In this document: one piece after another, positions 33,124-41,463 of the stretch | Layout: each line of letters starts with the position of its first letter | How positions within the stretch are numbered: position 1 is the stretch's first letter | Assembly (NCBI RefSeq): GCF_021379005.1 | Contig: NZ_CP075171.1 | Location: 4,402,001 to 4,466,000 of the forward strand | Source of the DNA: Leptodesmis sichuanensis A121 | Lineage (GTDB): Bacteria > Cyanobacteriota > Cyanobacteriia > Leptolyngbyales > Leptolyngbyaceae | Reading direction: 5' to 3' | DNA: 64,000 nucleotides | The notes under the pieces: generated by a model | Told to the model about the DNA's origin: nothing | Seen by the model: the letters and a program-made list of their open reading frames with translations, nothing else | The model's database searches: none | Translations under genes and position numbers: made by a program

Positions 33124-34623
33124 ATGAGTGCTGCAAACTGGTCTGGTGTAAGGGATTGTGATGGGGAAGGCCATCTATCTGTCTGGAGTGCTGGCGGGCT
33201 AGAAGATCAGGAACTGACGATCGCGTCCGAAGACTACAGCTTGCTCACCGATCTGTACCAACTGACCATGACTGCTTGCTATGTTGGGGAGCAGTTGGAA
33301 AATCAGCGGGCCAGCTTTGAATTATTCGCCCGTCGTCTGCCAGCAGATTTTGGCTACCTGATTGCGATGGGTCTGGCTCAGGCACTGGATTACTTGGAGA
33401 AATTTCGCTTTAGTCCCACCCAAATTAAAGCGTTGCAGGCCACCCATCTCTTTGATCAGGCACCGGAGCGATTTTGGAATCTGTTGGCGGAGGCGCGTTT
33501 TACTGGAGATGTGTGGGCCGTTCCCGAAGGCACCGCAATTTTTGCCAATGAGCCATTGTTACGAGTCGAAGCTCCCCTGTGGCAGGCGCAAGTAGTCGAA
33601 ACTTACCTGCTCAATACCCTGAACTACCAGACCCTGATTGCTACCCGTGCGGCCCGGATGCGAGATGTTGCAGGTACTCAGACCACTTTGCTGGAATTTG
33701 GAACGCGACGGGCGTTCAGTCCCCAGGCATCGTTGTGGGCGGCACGGGCGGCTCTCGCGGCTGGCTTTAATGCGACTTCCAATGTCCTGGCCGCGCTCAA
33801 ACTGGGACGCAAGCCGTCTGGTACGATGGCTCACTCGTTGGTGATGGCGTTGGCGGCTATGGAAGGCAGCGAAGCCGAAGCCTTTACGGCGTTTCATCGC
33901 TATTTCCCCGGTGCCCCGTTGCTGATTGATACCTACGATACGATCGCCGCCGCTCGACAACTGGCAACCCAACTGGAAAGTGGCCGAATGCATCTGGCGG
34001 GAGTCCGGATCGATTCCGGGGATTTGGTATCCTTGTCCAAACAAGTCCGCGAGTTGTTACCGGGAGTTCCTATTTTTGCCAGTGGCGATCTCGATGAGTA
34101 CCGAATTGCCGAGTTTAAAGCCGCTGGAGCCGAAATTGATGGCTACGGCCTGGGTACCCAACTGGTCACTGGAGTGCCAGTCAACGGCGCATATAAACTG
34201 GTTGAAATCAGTGGCATTCCCGTAATGAAGAAATCAACTGGAAAAGCCACCTATCCCGGTCGGAAGCAAATTTTTCGCCGGTATGGAGATGGAGTGGTAC
34301 AGGGCGATCGGCTGGGATTGGTGGAGGAAGAGGGATCGGGAGTCGGGAATTGGGGATTGGGGATTGGGAGTCAGGAGACGGGTGAAATCCAAAATCCAAA
34401 ATCCAAAATCCAAAATTCCTCAGAGGTGCCGCTCCTTCAGCTAGTGATGAAGGAAGGGCAACGGTTGTATCCGCCGGAGTCCCTGGAAGCGATCGCACAG
34501 CGCACAGCCCACTCGGTTGCTTCCCTGCCTGCCGTTACCCGTGAACTTCGTCAACCGACATCCATTCCCGTTGAACTGTCTCCGGCGCTGTTGTCATTGA
34601 TTGCCAAAACGGGAGGTGGATAG
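33124..34623 (+). CDS. pncB: Nicotinate phosphoribosyltransferase
   Basis: 499 residues from ATG 33124. It makes nicotinate mononucleotide from nicotinate and PRPP, the entry of the Preiss-Handler NAD pathway. Features are YSLLTDLYQLTMTACYVGEQ, FELFARRLPADFGYLIAMGL, TLLEFGTRRAFSPQASLWAA, the GTMAHSLVMAL loop, HLAGVRIDSGDLVSLSKQVR and IDGYGLGTQLVTGVPVNGAY. At about residues 403-431 a low-complexity insertion is translated from GGGATTG and AAAATCC heptamers. The first 35 residues also exceed the family core. It begins the NAD cluster. Confidence 0.92.
   Translation: MSAANWSGVRDCDGEGHLSVWSAGGLEDQELTIASEDYSLLTDLYQLTMTACYVGEQLENQRASFELFARRLPADFGYLIAMGLAQALDYLEKFRFSPTQIKALQATHLFDQAPERFWNLLAEARFTGDVWAVPEGTAIFANEPLLRVEAPLWQAQVVETYLLNTLNYQTLIATRAARMRDVAGTQTTLLEFGTRRAFSPQASLWAARAALAAGFNATSNVLAALKLGRKPSGTMAHSLVMALAAMEGSEAEAFTAFHRYFPGAPLLIDTYDTIAAARQLATQLESGRMHLAGVRIDSGDLVSLSKQVRELLPGVPIFASGDLDEYRIAEFKAAGAEIDGYGLGTQLVTGVPVNGAYKLVEISGIPVMKKSTGKATYPGRKQIFRRYGDGVVQGDRLGLVEEEGSGVGNWGLGIGSQETGEIQNPKSKIQNSSEVPLLQLVMKEGQRLYPPESLEAIAQRTAHSVASLPAVTRELRQPTSIPVELSPALLSLIAKTGGG
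34333..34418 (+). repeat. Heptamer repeat array inside pncB
   Basis: Several GGGGATT/GGGAGTC-like units are followed by four consecutive AAAATCC units. The array is translated as a Gly-rich and then NPKSKIQN peptide, and its length leaves the pncB frame intact. The same AAAATCC unit occurs four times inside nadE (37484-37511). Confidence 0.85.
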
Positions 34624-34729
34624 TGGATAGCCTGTCATGGGTCATGGGTCATTCGTCATTGGCGAAGGATAAAGGCCACAACTCTTAAACTCTTTACTCT
34701 CAACTCTTCACTCTCAACTCTCTCTGCCC

Positions 34730-35341
34730 ATGCTCAACATTGCACTCTTTGGCACCAGCGCTGATCCTCCGACTCTGGGACATCAGGTAATTCTGAACTG
34801 GTTGGCCGATCACTTTGATTGGGTGGCCGTGTGGGCGGCGGATAATCCGTTTAAGCAGCAACAGACTCCTCTGGCTCATCGGATGGCCATGCTGGGATTG
34901 ATGATTCAAAACCTGCATACTCCCCGGCAGAATGTGCGGTTGTATCCTGAACTGGGCAAGCCACGCACCTTTCATACGCTACAAATCGCCAAAAGATATT
35001 GGCGCAATGCCCGGTTTACGCTAGTAATAGGATCCGACCTGATTGCTCAGTTGCCAAACTGGTACCGGGTCGATGATCTATTGCCAGACGTTGATCTGCT
35101 GATTGTTCCTAGACCGGGCTATCCTTTGAGGGAGGCAGATCTAGAGGCGTTGAGACAACGGGGAGCCAGAGTAGCGATCGCAGACCTGATGGGGCCAGCA
35201 ACGTCCTCCACCGCTTATCGAGAGCATGGAGAAAGTATTGGATTAACGCCTCAGATTGAAGATTACATCCATCGGGAGCACCTATACCCATGCCAGGAAG
35301 CCCCCCCAGAAAAGCAACCCATACCGGAAACCGTCACCTAG
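34730..35341 (+). CDS. nadD: Nicotinate-nucleotide adenylyltransferase
   Basis: 203 residues from ATG 34730. It adenylates nicotinate mononucleotide to deamido-NAD. The nucleotidyltransferase signature is visible: IALFGTSADPPTLGHQVILN (the GxxxPPxxGH form of the nucleotide site), VWAADNPFKQQQTPLAHRMA, FTLVIGSDLIAQLPNWYRVD and the late ATSSTAYREHG (SST loop). The upstream 107-bp gap from pncB is filled by short tandem repeats (GGTCATG and CTC/ACTCT units), with no obvious ribosome binding site. The 3' end overlaps nrtR by 52 bases. Confidence 0.9.
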   Translation: MLNIALFGTSADPPTLGHQVILNWLADHFDWVAVWAADNPFKQQQTPLAHRMAMLGLMIQNLHTPRQNVRLYPELGKPRTFHTLQIAKRYWRNARFTLVIGSDLIAQLPNWYRVDDLLPDVDLLIVPRPGYPLREADLEALRQRGARVAIADLMGPATSSTAYREHGESIGLTPQIEDYIHREHLYPCQEAPPEKQPIPETVT

Positions 35342-36033
35342 CAGACTTCAAAGTCGGAGTTGATAATGTCATTTTTTCGGTAGACACGGCCCAGAATCGG
35401 CTGCTGGTGTTGCTCGTCATGCGTCAGGAAGAACCGTTTCTGGGGCAGTGGAGCCTGCCGGGGACACTGGTGCAGCAGGGAGAATCTCTGGAAGATGCTG
35501 CCTATCGGATTCTTTCGGAGAAGATTCGGGTTCACAACTTATATTTAGAGCAGCTTTATACCTTTGGTGGCCCGCACCGCGATCCCCGTGAATCCCCTGA
35601 TAGTTATGGCGTGCGTTACCTGTCTGTGAGCTACTTTGCCCTGGTACGATTTGCTGAAGCAGAACTGATTGCCGATGGGGTCAGTGGGATTGCCTGGTAT
35701 CCGCTCGCTCAGGTGCCAAACCTGGCCTTTGACCACAATCAAGTCCTGGAATACGGTCATCGTCGCCTGAAAAATAAACTGGAATATAGCCCGGTGGCCT
35801 TTGAGGTACTGCCCGAACTGTTCACCTTGAGTGATTTGTACCAGTTATATATCACTGTTCTGGGAGACAATTTTTCTGACTATTCCAATTTTCGATCGCG
35901 CCTGCTCAAATTAGGCTTTCTCTCAGATACAGGCATCAAGGTATCCAGAGGAGCCGGACGGCCTGCCAGCCTGTACCGCTTTGATGCTGAAGCATTTGCA
36001 CCCTACAAAGACAAGCCAATGGTGTTTATATGA
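35290..36033 (+). CDS. nrtR: NrtR-type NUDIX transcriptional regulator of NAD metabolism
   Basis: 247 residues. An N-terminal NUDIX domain (about 20-150) is joined to a C-terminal winged-helix region (about 160-240: LFTLSDLYQLYITVLGDNFS, DYSNFRSRLLKLGFLSD, GRPASLYRFD), the NrtR layout. The NUDIX box reads GTLVQQGESLEDAAYRILSE, where the catalytic REUxEE is degraded to RILSEK. This fits a ligand sensor (ADP-ribose-like) rather than an enzyme. It is embedded between nadD and nadE, with a 4-base overlap at nadE (ATGA), and probably represses this NAD cluster. The operator was not identified. Confidence 0.85.
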   Translation: MPGSPPRKATHTGNRHLADFKVGVDNVIFSVDTAQNRLLVLLVMRQEEPFLGQWSLPGTLVQQGESLEDAAYRILSEKIRVHNLYLEQLYTFGGPHRDPRESPDSYGVRYLSVSYFALVRFAEAELIADGVSGIAWYPLAQVPNLAFDHNQVLEYGHRRLKNKLEYSPVAFEVLPELFTLSDLYQLYITVLGDNFSDYSNFRSRLLKLGFLSDTGIKVSRGAGRPASLYRFDAEAFAPYKDKPMVFI

Positions 36034-37847
36034 AGATTGCGATCGCCCAACTGAATCCGACCATTGGAGACATTGCTGGAAACGCCCAAAGCATTTTGGC
36101 TGCAGCCCACCAAGCAAGTTCTCAAAGTGCTCAACTTCTGCTCACCCCAGAACTTTCGCTGTGCGGCTATCCTCCCCGTGATTTGTTGATGCATCCCGAC
36201 TTTATCGAGGCGATGGCCCAAACTCTGGCCCAGTTAGCCCAGCAGTTACCTCCCCAACTCAGCGCTTTAGTTGGTGTGGTTACACTAAATCCCAATGCTG
36301 GCAAAGAAGGCGGTAAGCCTCTGTTTAATAGCACAGCCCTCCTGAGTGACGGAGCCATTCAACAGATCTTCCACAAACGCCTCTTACCCACTTACGATGT
36401 CTTCGACGAAGACCGCTATTTTGAACCCGGCCTTCAACCCAACCACTTTTCCCTCATCCCCGAAACTCATAACCCCACTCAGGCTGCTTCAATTCCCAAT
36501 TCCCAATTCCCAATTCCCAATTCCCTACAGGTCGGAGTCACGATTTGCGAAGACCTGTGGAACGATGAGGAATTTTGGGGAAAACGTAACTATGACATTA
36601 ATCCCGTTGCCGATCTGGCTCAGGTAGGAGTTGATTTCACGATTAATCTCTCTGCCTCCCCTTTTTCTGCAGGCAAGCAAAAACTGCGGGAAGCCATGTT
36701 GAAACACGCCGCTACTCGCTTTGATCAGCCATTGATTTATGTGAACCAGGTGGGTGGCAATGATGACCTGATCTTTGATGGTCATAGTGTGGTCGTTAAT
36801 CGTCGAGGTGAAGTCATCTGCCGTGCTCGCAGCTTTGCCACAGATCTGGTATTTGTCAATTACAACCTGGATACTCAGGATCTGGAAGCTCTACCAGAAA
36901 TCGCGATCGCCCCCCTATCCGACAGCGAGGATGCCGAAATCTGGGGCGCACTGGTGCTGGGAGTTCGTGATTATGCTCGGAAGTGTGGTTTTGCTAAAGC
37001 TGTGATTGGCCTCAGTGGCGGAATTGATTCGGCCCTGGTGGCGGCGATCGCGGCGGAAGCTTTGGGACCGTCGAACGTCTTAGGGGTGTTGATGCCCTCT
37101 CCCTATAGTTCCAATCACTCCATCAAAGATGCCTTACAGTTGGCCGAGAATCTAGGGATTCAGACTCAAACCCTGCCGATCGGGGAACTGATGCAGGGCT
37201 ACGATCGTACGCTGGAGAAAATGTTTGCCGGAACGGAATTTGGCATTGCCGAGGAAAATATTCAATCCCGGATTCGCGGCAATTTGCTGATGGCGATCGC
37301 TAATAAATTCGGCTACTTGCTCTTATCCACAGGCAATAAATCTGAAATGGCAGTTGGCTACTGCACCCTGTATGGCGATATGAACGGGGGGCTGGCCGCG
37401 ATCGCTGATGTTCCCAAAACCCGTGTCTACTCCATCTGCCAATGGCTCAACTCTGATTCTAATTCTGATTTCTTCTGTAATCTAAAATCCAAAATCCAAA
37501 ATCCAAAATCCGAAATCATTCCCCAAAACATCCTGACCAAAGCGCCCAGTGCCGAACTTAAACCCGGCCAGGTTGATCAAGATTCCCTGCCGCCCTACGA
37601 CATTCTGGATGATATCCTGGCCCGTCTGATCCACCATCATCAAACCCCAGATCAGATTGTCGCTGCCGGACATGATCCTGAAATTGTCAATAAAGTGACC
37701 CGACTGGTCGTTCGGGCGGAGTTCAAACGGCGGCAGGCTCCCCCAGTTCTGAAAGTCACCGATCGCGCCTTTGGAGTGGGATGGCGGATGCCGATCGCCA
37801 GCCGCTGGATCCCTACTGCCCATTCACCTAAAGTTCCGGACCTGTAA
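36030..37847 (+). CDS. nadE: Glutamine-dependent NAD(+) synthetase
   Basis: 605 residues. It amidates deamido-NAD to NAD using glutamine. The N-terminal nitrilase-type amidase domain has LNPTIGDIAGNAQSILAAA, LLTPELSLCGYPPRDLLMHP (Glu), FHKRLLPTYDVFDEDRYF (Lys) and VGVTICEDLWNDEEFW (Cys). The C-terminal synthetase has the P-loop-like VIGLSGGIDSALVAAIAAEA and LLSTGNKSEMAVGYCTLYGD. Two heptamer arrays are translated in frame (about residues 153-165 and 485-494), lengthening the protein. The start overlaps nrtR by 4 bases. Confidence 0.93.
   Translation: MKIAIAQLNPTIGDIAGNAQSILAAAHQASSQSAQLLLTPELSLCGYPPRDLLMHPDFIEAMAQTLAQLAQQLPPQLSALVGVVTLNPNAGKEGGKPLFNSTALLSDGAIQQIFHKRLLPTYDVFDEDRYFEPGLQPNHFSLIPETHNPTQAASIPNSQFPIPNSLQVGVTICEDLWNDEEFWGKRNYDINPVADLAQVGVDFTINLSASPFSAGKQKLREAMLKHAATRFDQPLIYVNQVGGNDDLIFDGHSVVVNRRGEVICRARSFATDLVFVNYNLDTQDLEALPEIAIAPLSDSEDAEIWGALVLGVRDYARKCGFAKAVIGLSGGIDSALVAAIAAEALGPSNVLGVLMPSPYSSNHSIKDALQLAENLGIQTQTLPIGELMQGYDRTLEKMFAGTEFGIAEENIQSRIRGNLLMAIANKFGYLLLSTGNKSEMAVGYCTLYGDMNGGLAAIADVPKTRVYSICQWLNSDSNSDFFCNLKSKIQNPKSEIIPQNILTKAPSAELKPGQVDQDSLPPYDILDDILARLIHHHQTPDQIVAAGHDPEIVNKVTRLVVRAEFKRRQAPPVLKVTDRAFGVGWRMPIASRWIPTAHSPKVPDL
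36490..36524 (+). repeat. CAATTCC x5 heptamer array inside nadE (amidase domain)
   Basis: Five consecutive units CAATTCC, translated as a NSQFPIPNS-type peptide just before the catalytic Cys segment VGVTICEDLW. Confidence 0.9.
37484..37511 (+). repeat. AAAATCC x4 heptamer array inside nadE (synthetase domain)
   Basis: Four exact units of AAAATCC, translated as KSKIQNPKSE, located between VYSICQWLNS and ILTKAPSAELKPGQ. The repeat unit is identical to that in pncB. Confidence 0.9.
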
Positions 37848-37875
37848 AATTTCAACCACTTTTGGAGGTACTGCC

Positions 37876-37956
37876 GTGACCGTCCAGATCTCCCGTACTC
37901 GACCGCAACTCAAACCTGCCTTTGTATGCCTTAGCACCGATTTGAATTGGTATTAG
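37876..37956 (+). CDS. Possible 26-residue mini-ORF after nadE
   Basis: GTG 37876 is preceded by TTTTGGAGGT, an excellent ribosome binding site, and the frame reads MTVQISRTRPQLKPAFVCLS and TDLNWY to TAG. No homologue comes to mind. The strong initiation signal 28 bases after the nadE stop is the only support. It may be the decapitated start of a lost gene. Confidence 0.3.
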   Translation: MTVQISRTRPQLKPAFVCLSTDLNWY

Positions 37957-38134
37957 CAAAAACCTCCCTCTGGAGGCAAAGAATTTTTAACCAGGCCGTA
38001 TTTTGTGAGATCTAATATTTTCTACTACTTAAAATATGAATATAGGAAAGAAACGAGTTGCCAGTGAATAAAACTTTGAGGGCTCAGCGTTTCATGTGTT
38101 CTTCAGTCCCCTCAAATGTTTTAAGGAGGTAGCT

Positions 38135-38800
38135 ATGAGCGACAACAGTGAGGATAAAGACAATAAGTGGATGCCAATTGCTACCATCATTGCCGCAGGC
38201 ATTACAGGGCTTTTAACAGGAGGATTAGGTTTAAAATTTTATGAGTCCTGGGTGAAAGCAGTTCCAGTCACCATTCAAAACAATGATTGTTATCCTGCCG
38301 ATATCTATGTTGATGGAGAATTGAAAATGGAAAAACTTTCACCCAATGAGGCTCAGTGGGTCATTAAAATCCCCCCCGAACAGGTGAAGGTTCAGACCTG
38401 TAGATCCGATAATTCAGTATGTGGCAAAGCAGTTGATTGGGATTTGACTAAGAAAGAAAATAGGTTGATACCTATTGCCCGTAGCAACGATTGTCCAATT
38501 ACAGTATCGGTATACAACAGGAATTGTGAAGCTCAAGACTATTATGTGGATAATGTCTTGATTGCGAAAGCTTTAGCTCCAAATACATCAGTTCAAATGT
38601 CACTTCTACCTGGCATTCACTTTGCAAAAGCGTGTATACCCGGTTCAAGTAATTGTGCTTCAGAAACTCAGATCAACATACAGCCAGACACGCGTAGTTT
38701 AGAAATAGCTCGAGGTGATGGTTGTCCAAAGTTGTACCTATCTCCTCCAAATAATTCAAATCAACAGCCTCGTCTAAGGACAATCATACCTCCTTCTTAA
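38135..38800 (+). CDS. Membrane-anchored protein with two Cys-containing repeats, function unknown
   Basis: 221 residues from ATG 38135, preceded by AAGGAGG. A polar N-terminus is followed by one membrane helix (MPIATIIAAGITGLLTGGLG). Two similar segments of about 60 residues then follow: PVTIQNNDCYPADIYVDGEL ... CRSDNSVCGKA and PITVSVYNRNCEAQDYYVDN ... CIPGSSNCASE. Each has an N-x-C early and a C-x5-6-C later, so they look like duplicated beta-rich domains that may carry disulfides outside the membrane. The C-terminus is Pro/Asn-rich. I recognise no family. Confidence 0.6.
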   Translation: MSDNSEDKDNKWMPIATIIAAGITGLLTGGLGLKFYESWVKAVPVTIQNNDCYPADIYVDGELKMEKLSPNEAQWVIKIPPEQVKVQTCRSDNSVCGKAVDWDLTKKENRLIPIARSNDCPITVSVYNRNCEAQDYYVDNVLIAKALAPNTSVQMSLLPGIHFAKACIPGSSNCASETQINIQPDTRSLEIARGDGCPKLYLSPPNNSNQQPRLRTIIPPS

Positions 38801-38817
38801 TTCACTCTCTTTATTTG

Positions 38818-40251
38818 TCAATTTACTCGTCCCTTTACCTTCAAATCCGCCAACTGGGTCTCTTCCACCTTCACGGGTTTGCTGGTGGCATTATGCACGT
38901 CGTACTGGCCATTGCCATTGAAGGTATTTTGCTTCAGGGTTGGTTCAGCAGTGCTTGTGATCACGATCCCATCGCGGGTGTTGTTCTCGATCGTGTTGTA
39001 GCGCAACAGGGGTTGGGTTTCTCCCGATAACACCACACCATCTTTATTTTGAGTAATCTGATTTTTTACCAGGCGAGGTGTGGCCCGTTCAGTAATTGAC
39101 ACTCCAAAGCCGCTATTGCGAATGATATTACTGTCTGCTACGCCACTACTATCACGGGTAAAGGAGATACCATTGCCCCCATTTTGATCAATGACATTGC
39201 TGCGAATTTTGGGAGCGGCATTCCCAGAAACAAAGATGGCTTCCCGATTGTTCCCTATAAACGTACTGTGTTCAATGATGGGGGAACCCGCCTCAACCCA
39301 GATTCCCGTGCCGCGAGTGTTGGGATTGGTGACGCTCACACCTTCAATCCGGGCATCGCCTCCCGCAACGATGACCACACTTTGTCCGGCCCATGTGGGG
39401 CTGAGAAACTTGCCACCTCCCGTAATTTGAATGCCCCGCCCCTGCGCCTGGACATCTCCTCGGAGAGTGACACCGGGTTTAATCTGCAGTGGAAACACCT
39501 CATCACTTTCGGCACTGTACAAGCCTGGGCGCAGTTGGATGATTGCTCCAGCTTGAACCGTTTTTAATGCTTGAGTAATGGTTTTTAAGGGTTGAGATTC
39601 GGAGCCGATCGCCCGATCATTGCCAGTCACGGGATCTACATACACCACGGGTGACGACGGTTCGGGCAGGGGGCGACCGACTTCAGCGGGTTCCTGATCT
39701 GGCATGGCAGAGTTCCGCTTGTTAGCTGTTTTTTCTTCTGCCGAAGGAGTTAGCACTTGCAGGACTTGACCCATGCTATAACTCACGCGGAAATTTCTGC
39801 TGACCCGCAGAGCCACGATCGCCTGCCGATAAATCGCTCCATCGGCAGCTAAATCACCCACCGTACATTGCAGGGTAAATTTTACATTGCGGTTTAGTTC
39901 CGGCGGGTTGTACCGTTCGCCAAACTGGCGCTGATTTTCGATCTCTTCTGGAGTGGGTTCAGGGGGAAGGGCCGGAAACCATACCCCATCCTCGTTTGGC
40001 CCAGAAGCGGCATTAACTGGTTTTTCCCCATTGCGGTTCGTCAGTTGAGTCTTGCCAAATTCTTCAACCCGCACATTATTAGGATTCAAATGAGTTCGGT
40101 TAGTGTAGTAGGTCACGCGCCAGGTGTTAGTGACTTCTGCGATCGCACTACTGCAACGAGTCTCGCTCACCAGATTGCCCCGTCGATCGCAGCCCGTGAG
40201 TCCCAGGAAGACCCAGCCCATGGCAAACCAAATTGGCAAATACCGTTTCAT
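38818..40251 (-). CDS. Exported lipoprotein with DUF1565-like parallel beta-helix
   Basis: 477 residues from ATG 40251. The start MKRYLPIWFAMGWVFLGLTG followed by Cys is a lipoprotein signal (LTGC). A middle region of unknown fold (about 25-165) is followed by VVYVDPVTGNDRAIGSESQP, LKTITQALKTVQAGAIIQLR and PGLYSAESDEVFPLQI, the DUF1565 start. A right-handed beta-helix follows with repeats such as IIEHSTFIGNNREAIFVSG, KIRSNVIDQNGGNGISF and LLRYNTIENNTRDGIVI. Such helices bind or cleave polysaccharide or act as surface spacers; no catalytic residues are evident to me. Confidence 0.75.
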   Translation of the reverse strand: MKRYLPIWFAMGWVFLGLTGCDRRGNLVSETRCSSAIAEVTNTWRVTYYTNRTHLNPNNVRVEEFGKTQLTNRNGEKPVNAASGPNEDGVWFPALPPEPTPEEIENQRQFGERYNPPELNRNVKFTLQCTVGDLAADGAIYRQAIVALRVSRNFRVSYSMGQVLQVLTPSAEEKTANKRNSAMPDQEPAEVGRPLPEPSSPVVYVDPVTGNDRAIGSESQPLKTITQALKTVQAGAIIQLRPGLYSAESDEVFPLQIKPGVTLRGDVQAQGRGIQITGGGKFLSPTWAGQSVVIVAGGDARIEGVSVTNPNTRGTGIWVEAGSPIIEHSTFIGNNREAIFVSGNAAPKIRSNVIDQNGGNGISFTRDSSGVADSNIIRNSGFGVSITERATPRLVKNQITQNKDGVVLSGETQPLLRYNTIENNTRDGIVITSTAEPTLKQNTFNGNGQYDVHNATSKPVKVEETQLADLKVKGRVN

Positions 40252-40580
40252 ACCCAGCGAAATCCACACGCGATCGAAATTCCATTAAATTCTGCAACAG
40301 ACATTTACCTCTTAAGGAAGACCAGAAGAGCCATGTCCTCCGATAGTCTGTAGATGCAGTTAAGTTCTCAGAGTTCCTCAGACGGTTTATTAGGAAGCTG
40401 TATGCACGAAAGTCATGCCACTGCTTTTTGAATTGAACTCTTGAGAGGTAAAATCTATCTGTTAACTTCTGTTTCTATCCAGGCTACTCGCTTTAATCCG
40501 GATTTAGACACTAATTCAGATTAAGGCTGGGCAGATAGGCTTTAGACTTTAACCCACAAACTAAGTAGAGAGAAGAACCT

Positions 40581-41180
40581 ATGGCATTTGAACAGCCTCC
40601 CCTCCCCTACGCAATGGATGCTCTAGAGCCATACGGCATGAAAGCCGAGACCTTTGAGTATCACTATGGCAAACACCACAAAGCTTATGTGGATAACCTC
40701 AATAAGCTAACAGAAGGCACCGACCTGGCGAATATGCCTCTGGAAGAAGTGATCAAAGCCACCTATAAGGATTCCGCTAAGCAGGGCATTTTTAATAATG
40801 CAGCTCAGGTTTGGAATCATACCTTCTTCTGGAACTGTATGAAGCCCGGTGGTGGTGGTACTCCTACGGGAGAATTGGCTGCCCGGATTGATCAGGACTT
40901 TGGGAGCTTTGACAAGTTCAAGGAAGAGTTCTCCAATGCCGCAGCAACCCAATTTGGCAGCGGTTGGGCCTGGTTGGTGGAAGACAATGGCACCCTAAAA
41001 GTGACTAAAACTCCCAACGCCGTTGACCCGATCGCCGAAGGACAAAAACCCTTGCTGACTCTGGATGTGTGGGAACATGCCTACTACATCGACTTCCGCA
41101 ATGCTCGTCCTGCTTTCATCAAAAACTTCCTGGATCGCCTGGTGAACTGGGACTTTGCGGCCCAAAACCTGGCCTCTTAG
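40581..41180 (+). CDS. sodB: Iron superoxide dismutase
   Basis: 199 residues, the full family length, from ATG 40581 with GAGAGAAGAACC upstream. It dismutates superoxide in the cytosol or at the thylakoid. The metal ligands are His in EYHYGKHHKAYVDNLN, His in AAQVWNHTFFWNCM, Asp in LTLDVWEHAYYIDF and His in the same motif. The AAQVWNHTFFW form with Gln in this position, together with QFGSGWAWLV, indicates the Fe rather than the Mn type. There is no signal peptide. Confidence 0.93.
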   Translation: MAFEQPPLPYAMDALEPYGMKAETFEYHYGKHHKAYVDNLNKLTEGTDLANMPLEEVIKATYKDSAKQGIFNNAAQVWNHTFFWNCMKPGGGGTPTGELAARIDQDFGSFDKFKEEFSNAAATQFGSGWAWLVEDNGTLKVTKTPNAVDPIAEGQKPLLTLDVWEHAYYIDFRNARPAFIKNFLDRLVNWDFAAQNLAS

Positions 41181-41463
41181 AACCATCCTCTGAAAACCAT
41201 CTAGATCAGCCCTAAACGGGTAAGAGAGCCGCGATCGCTGGCAAAACCTGGCCCTTTAGCCTGGAAGTGCTTTAGCGATCGTAGCTTTCTTAATCAGGGA
41301 TAATCAACCTGATCTCCTGTGCTGGCGTAGGTAGGGGTATTCGTTTCGTTCATCAACCAGGCAGCCGTATCACCCGTTACCTTTAGGGCGAAATTCTGTG
41401 ATATTGCGGTTGACAACCGATGAGCTAAGACTTCGGCTGGCATGATTTGAGTACTGATTGGCA

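Noticed and set aside
41181-41463. Cobalamin riboswitch upstream of cobJ or of cobO (13507-13534)
   Set aside because: I could not find the conserved B12-box or core elements in either leader, and the cobO leader is only 28 bases.
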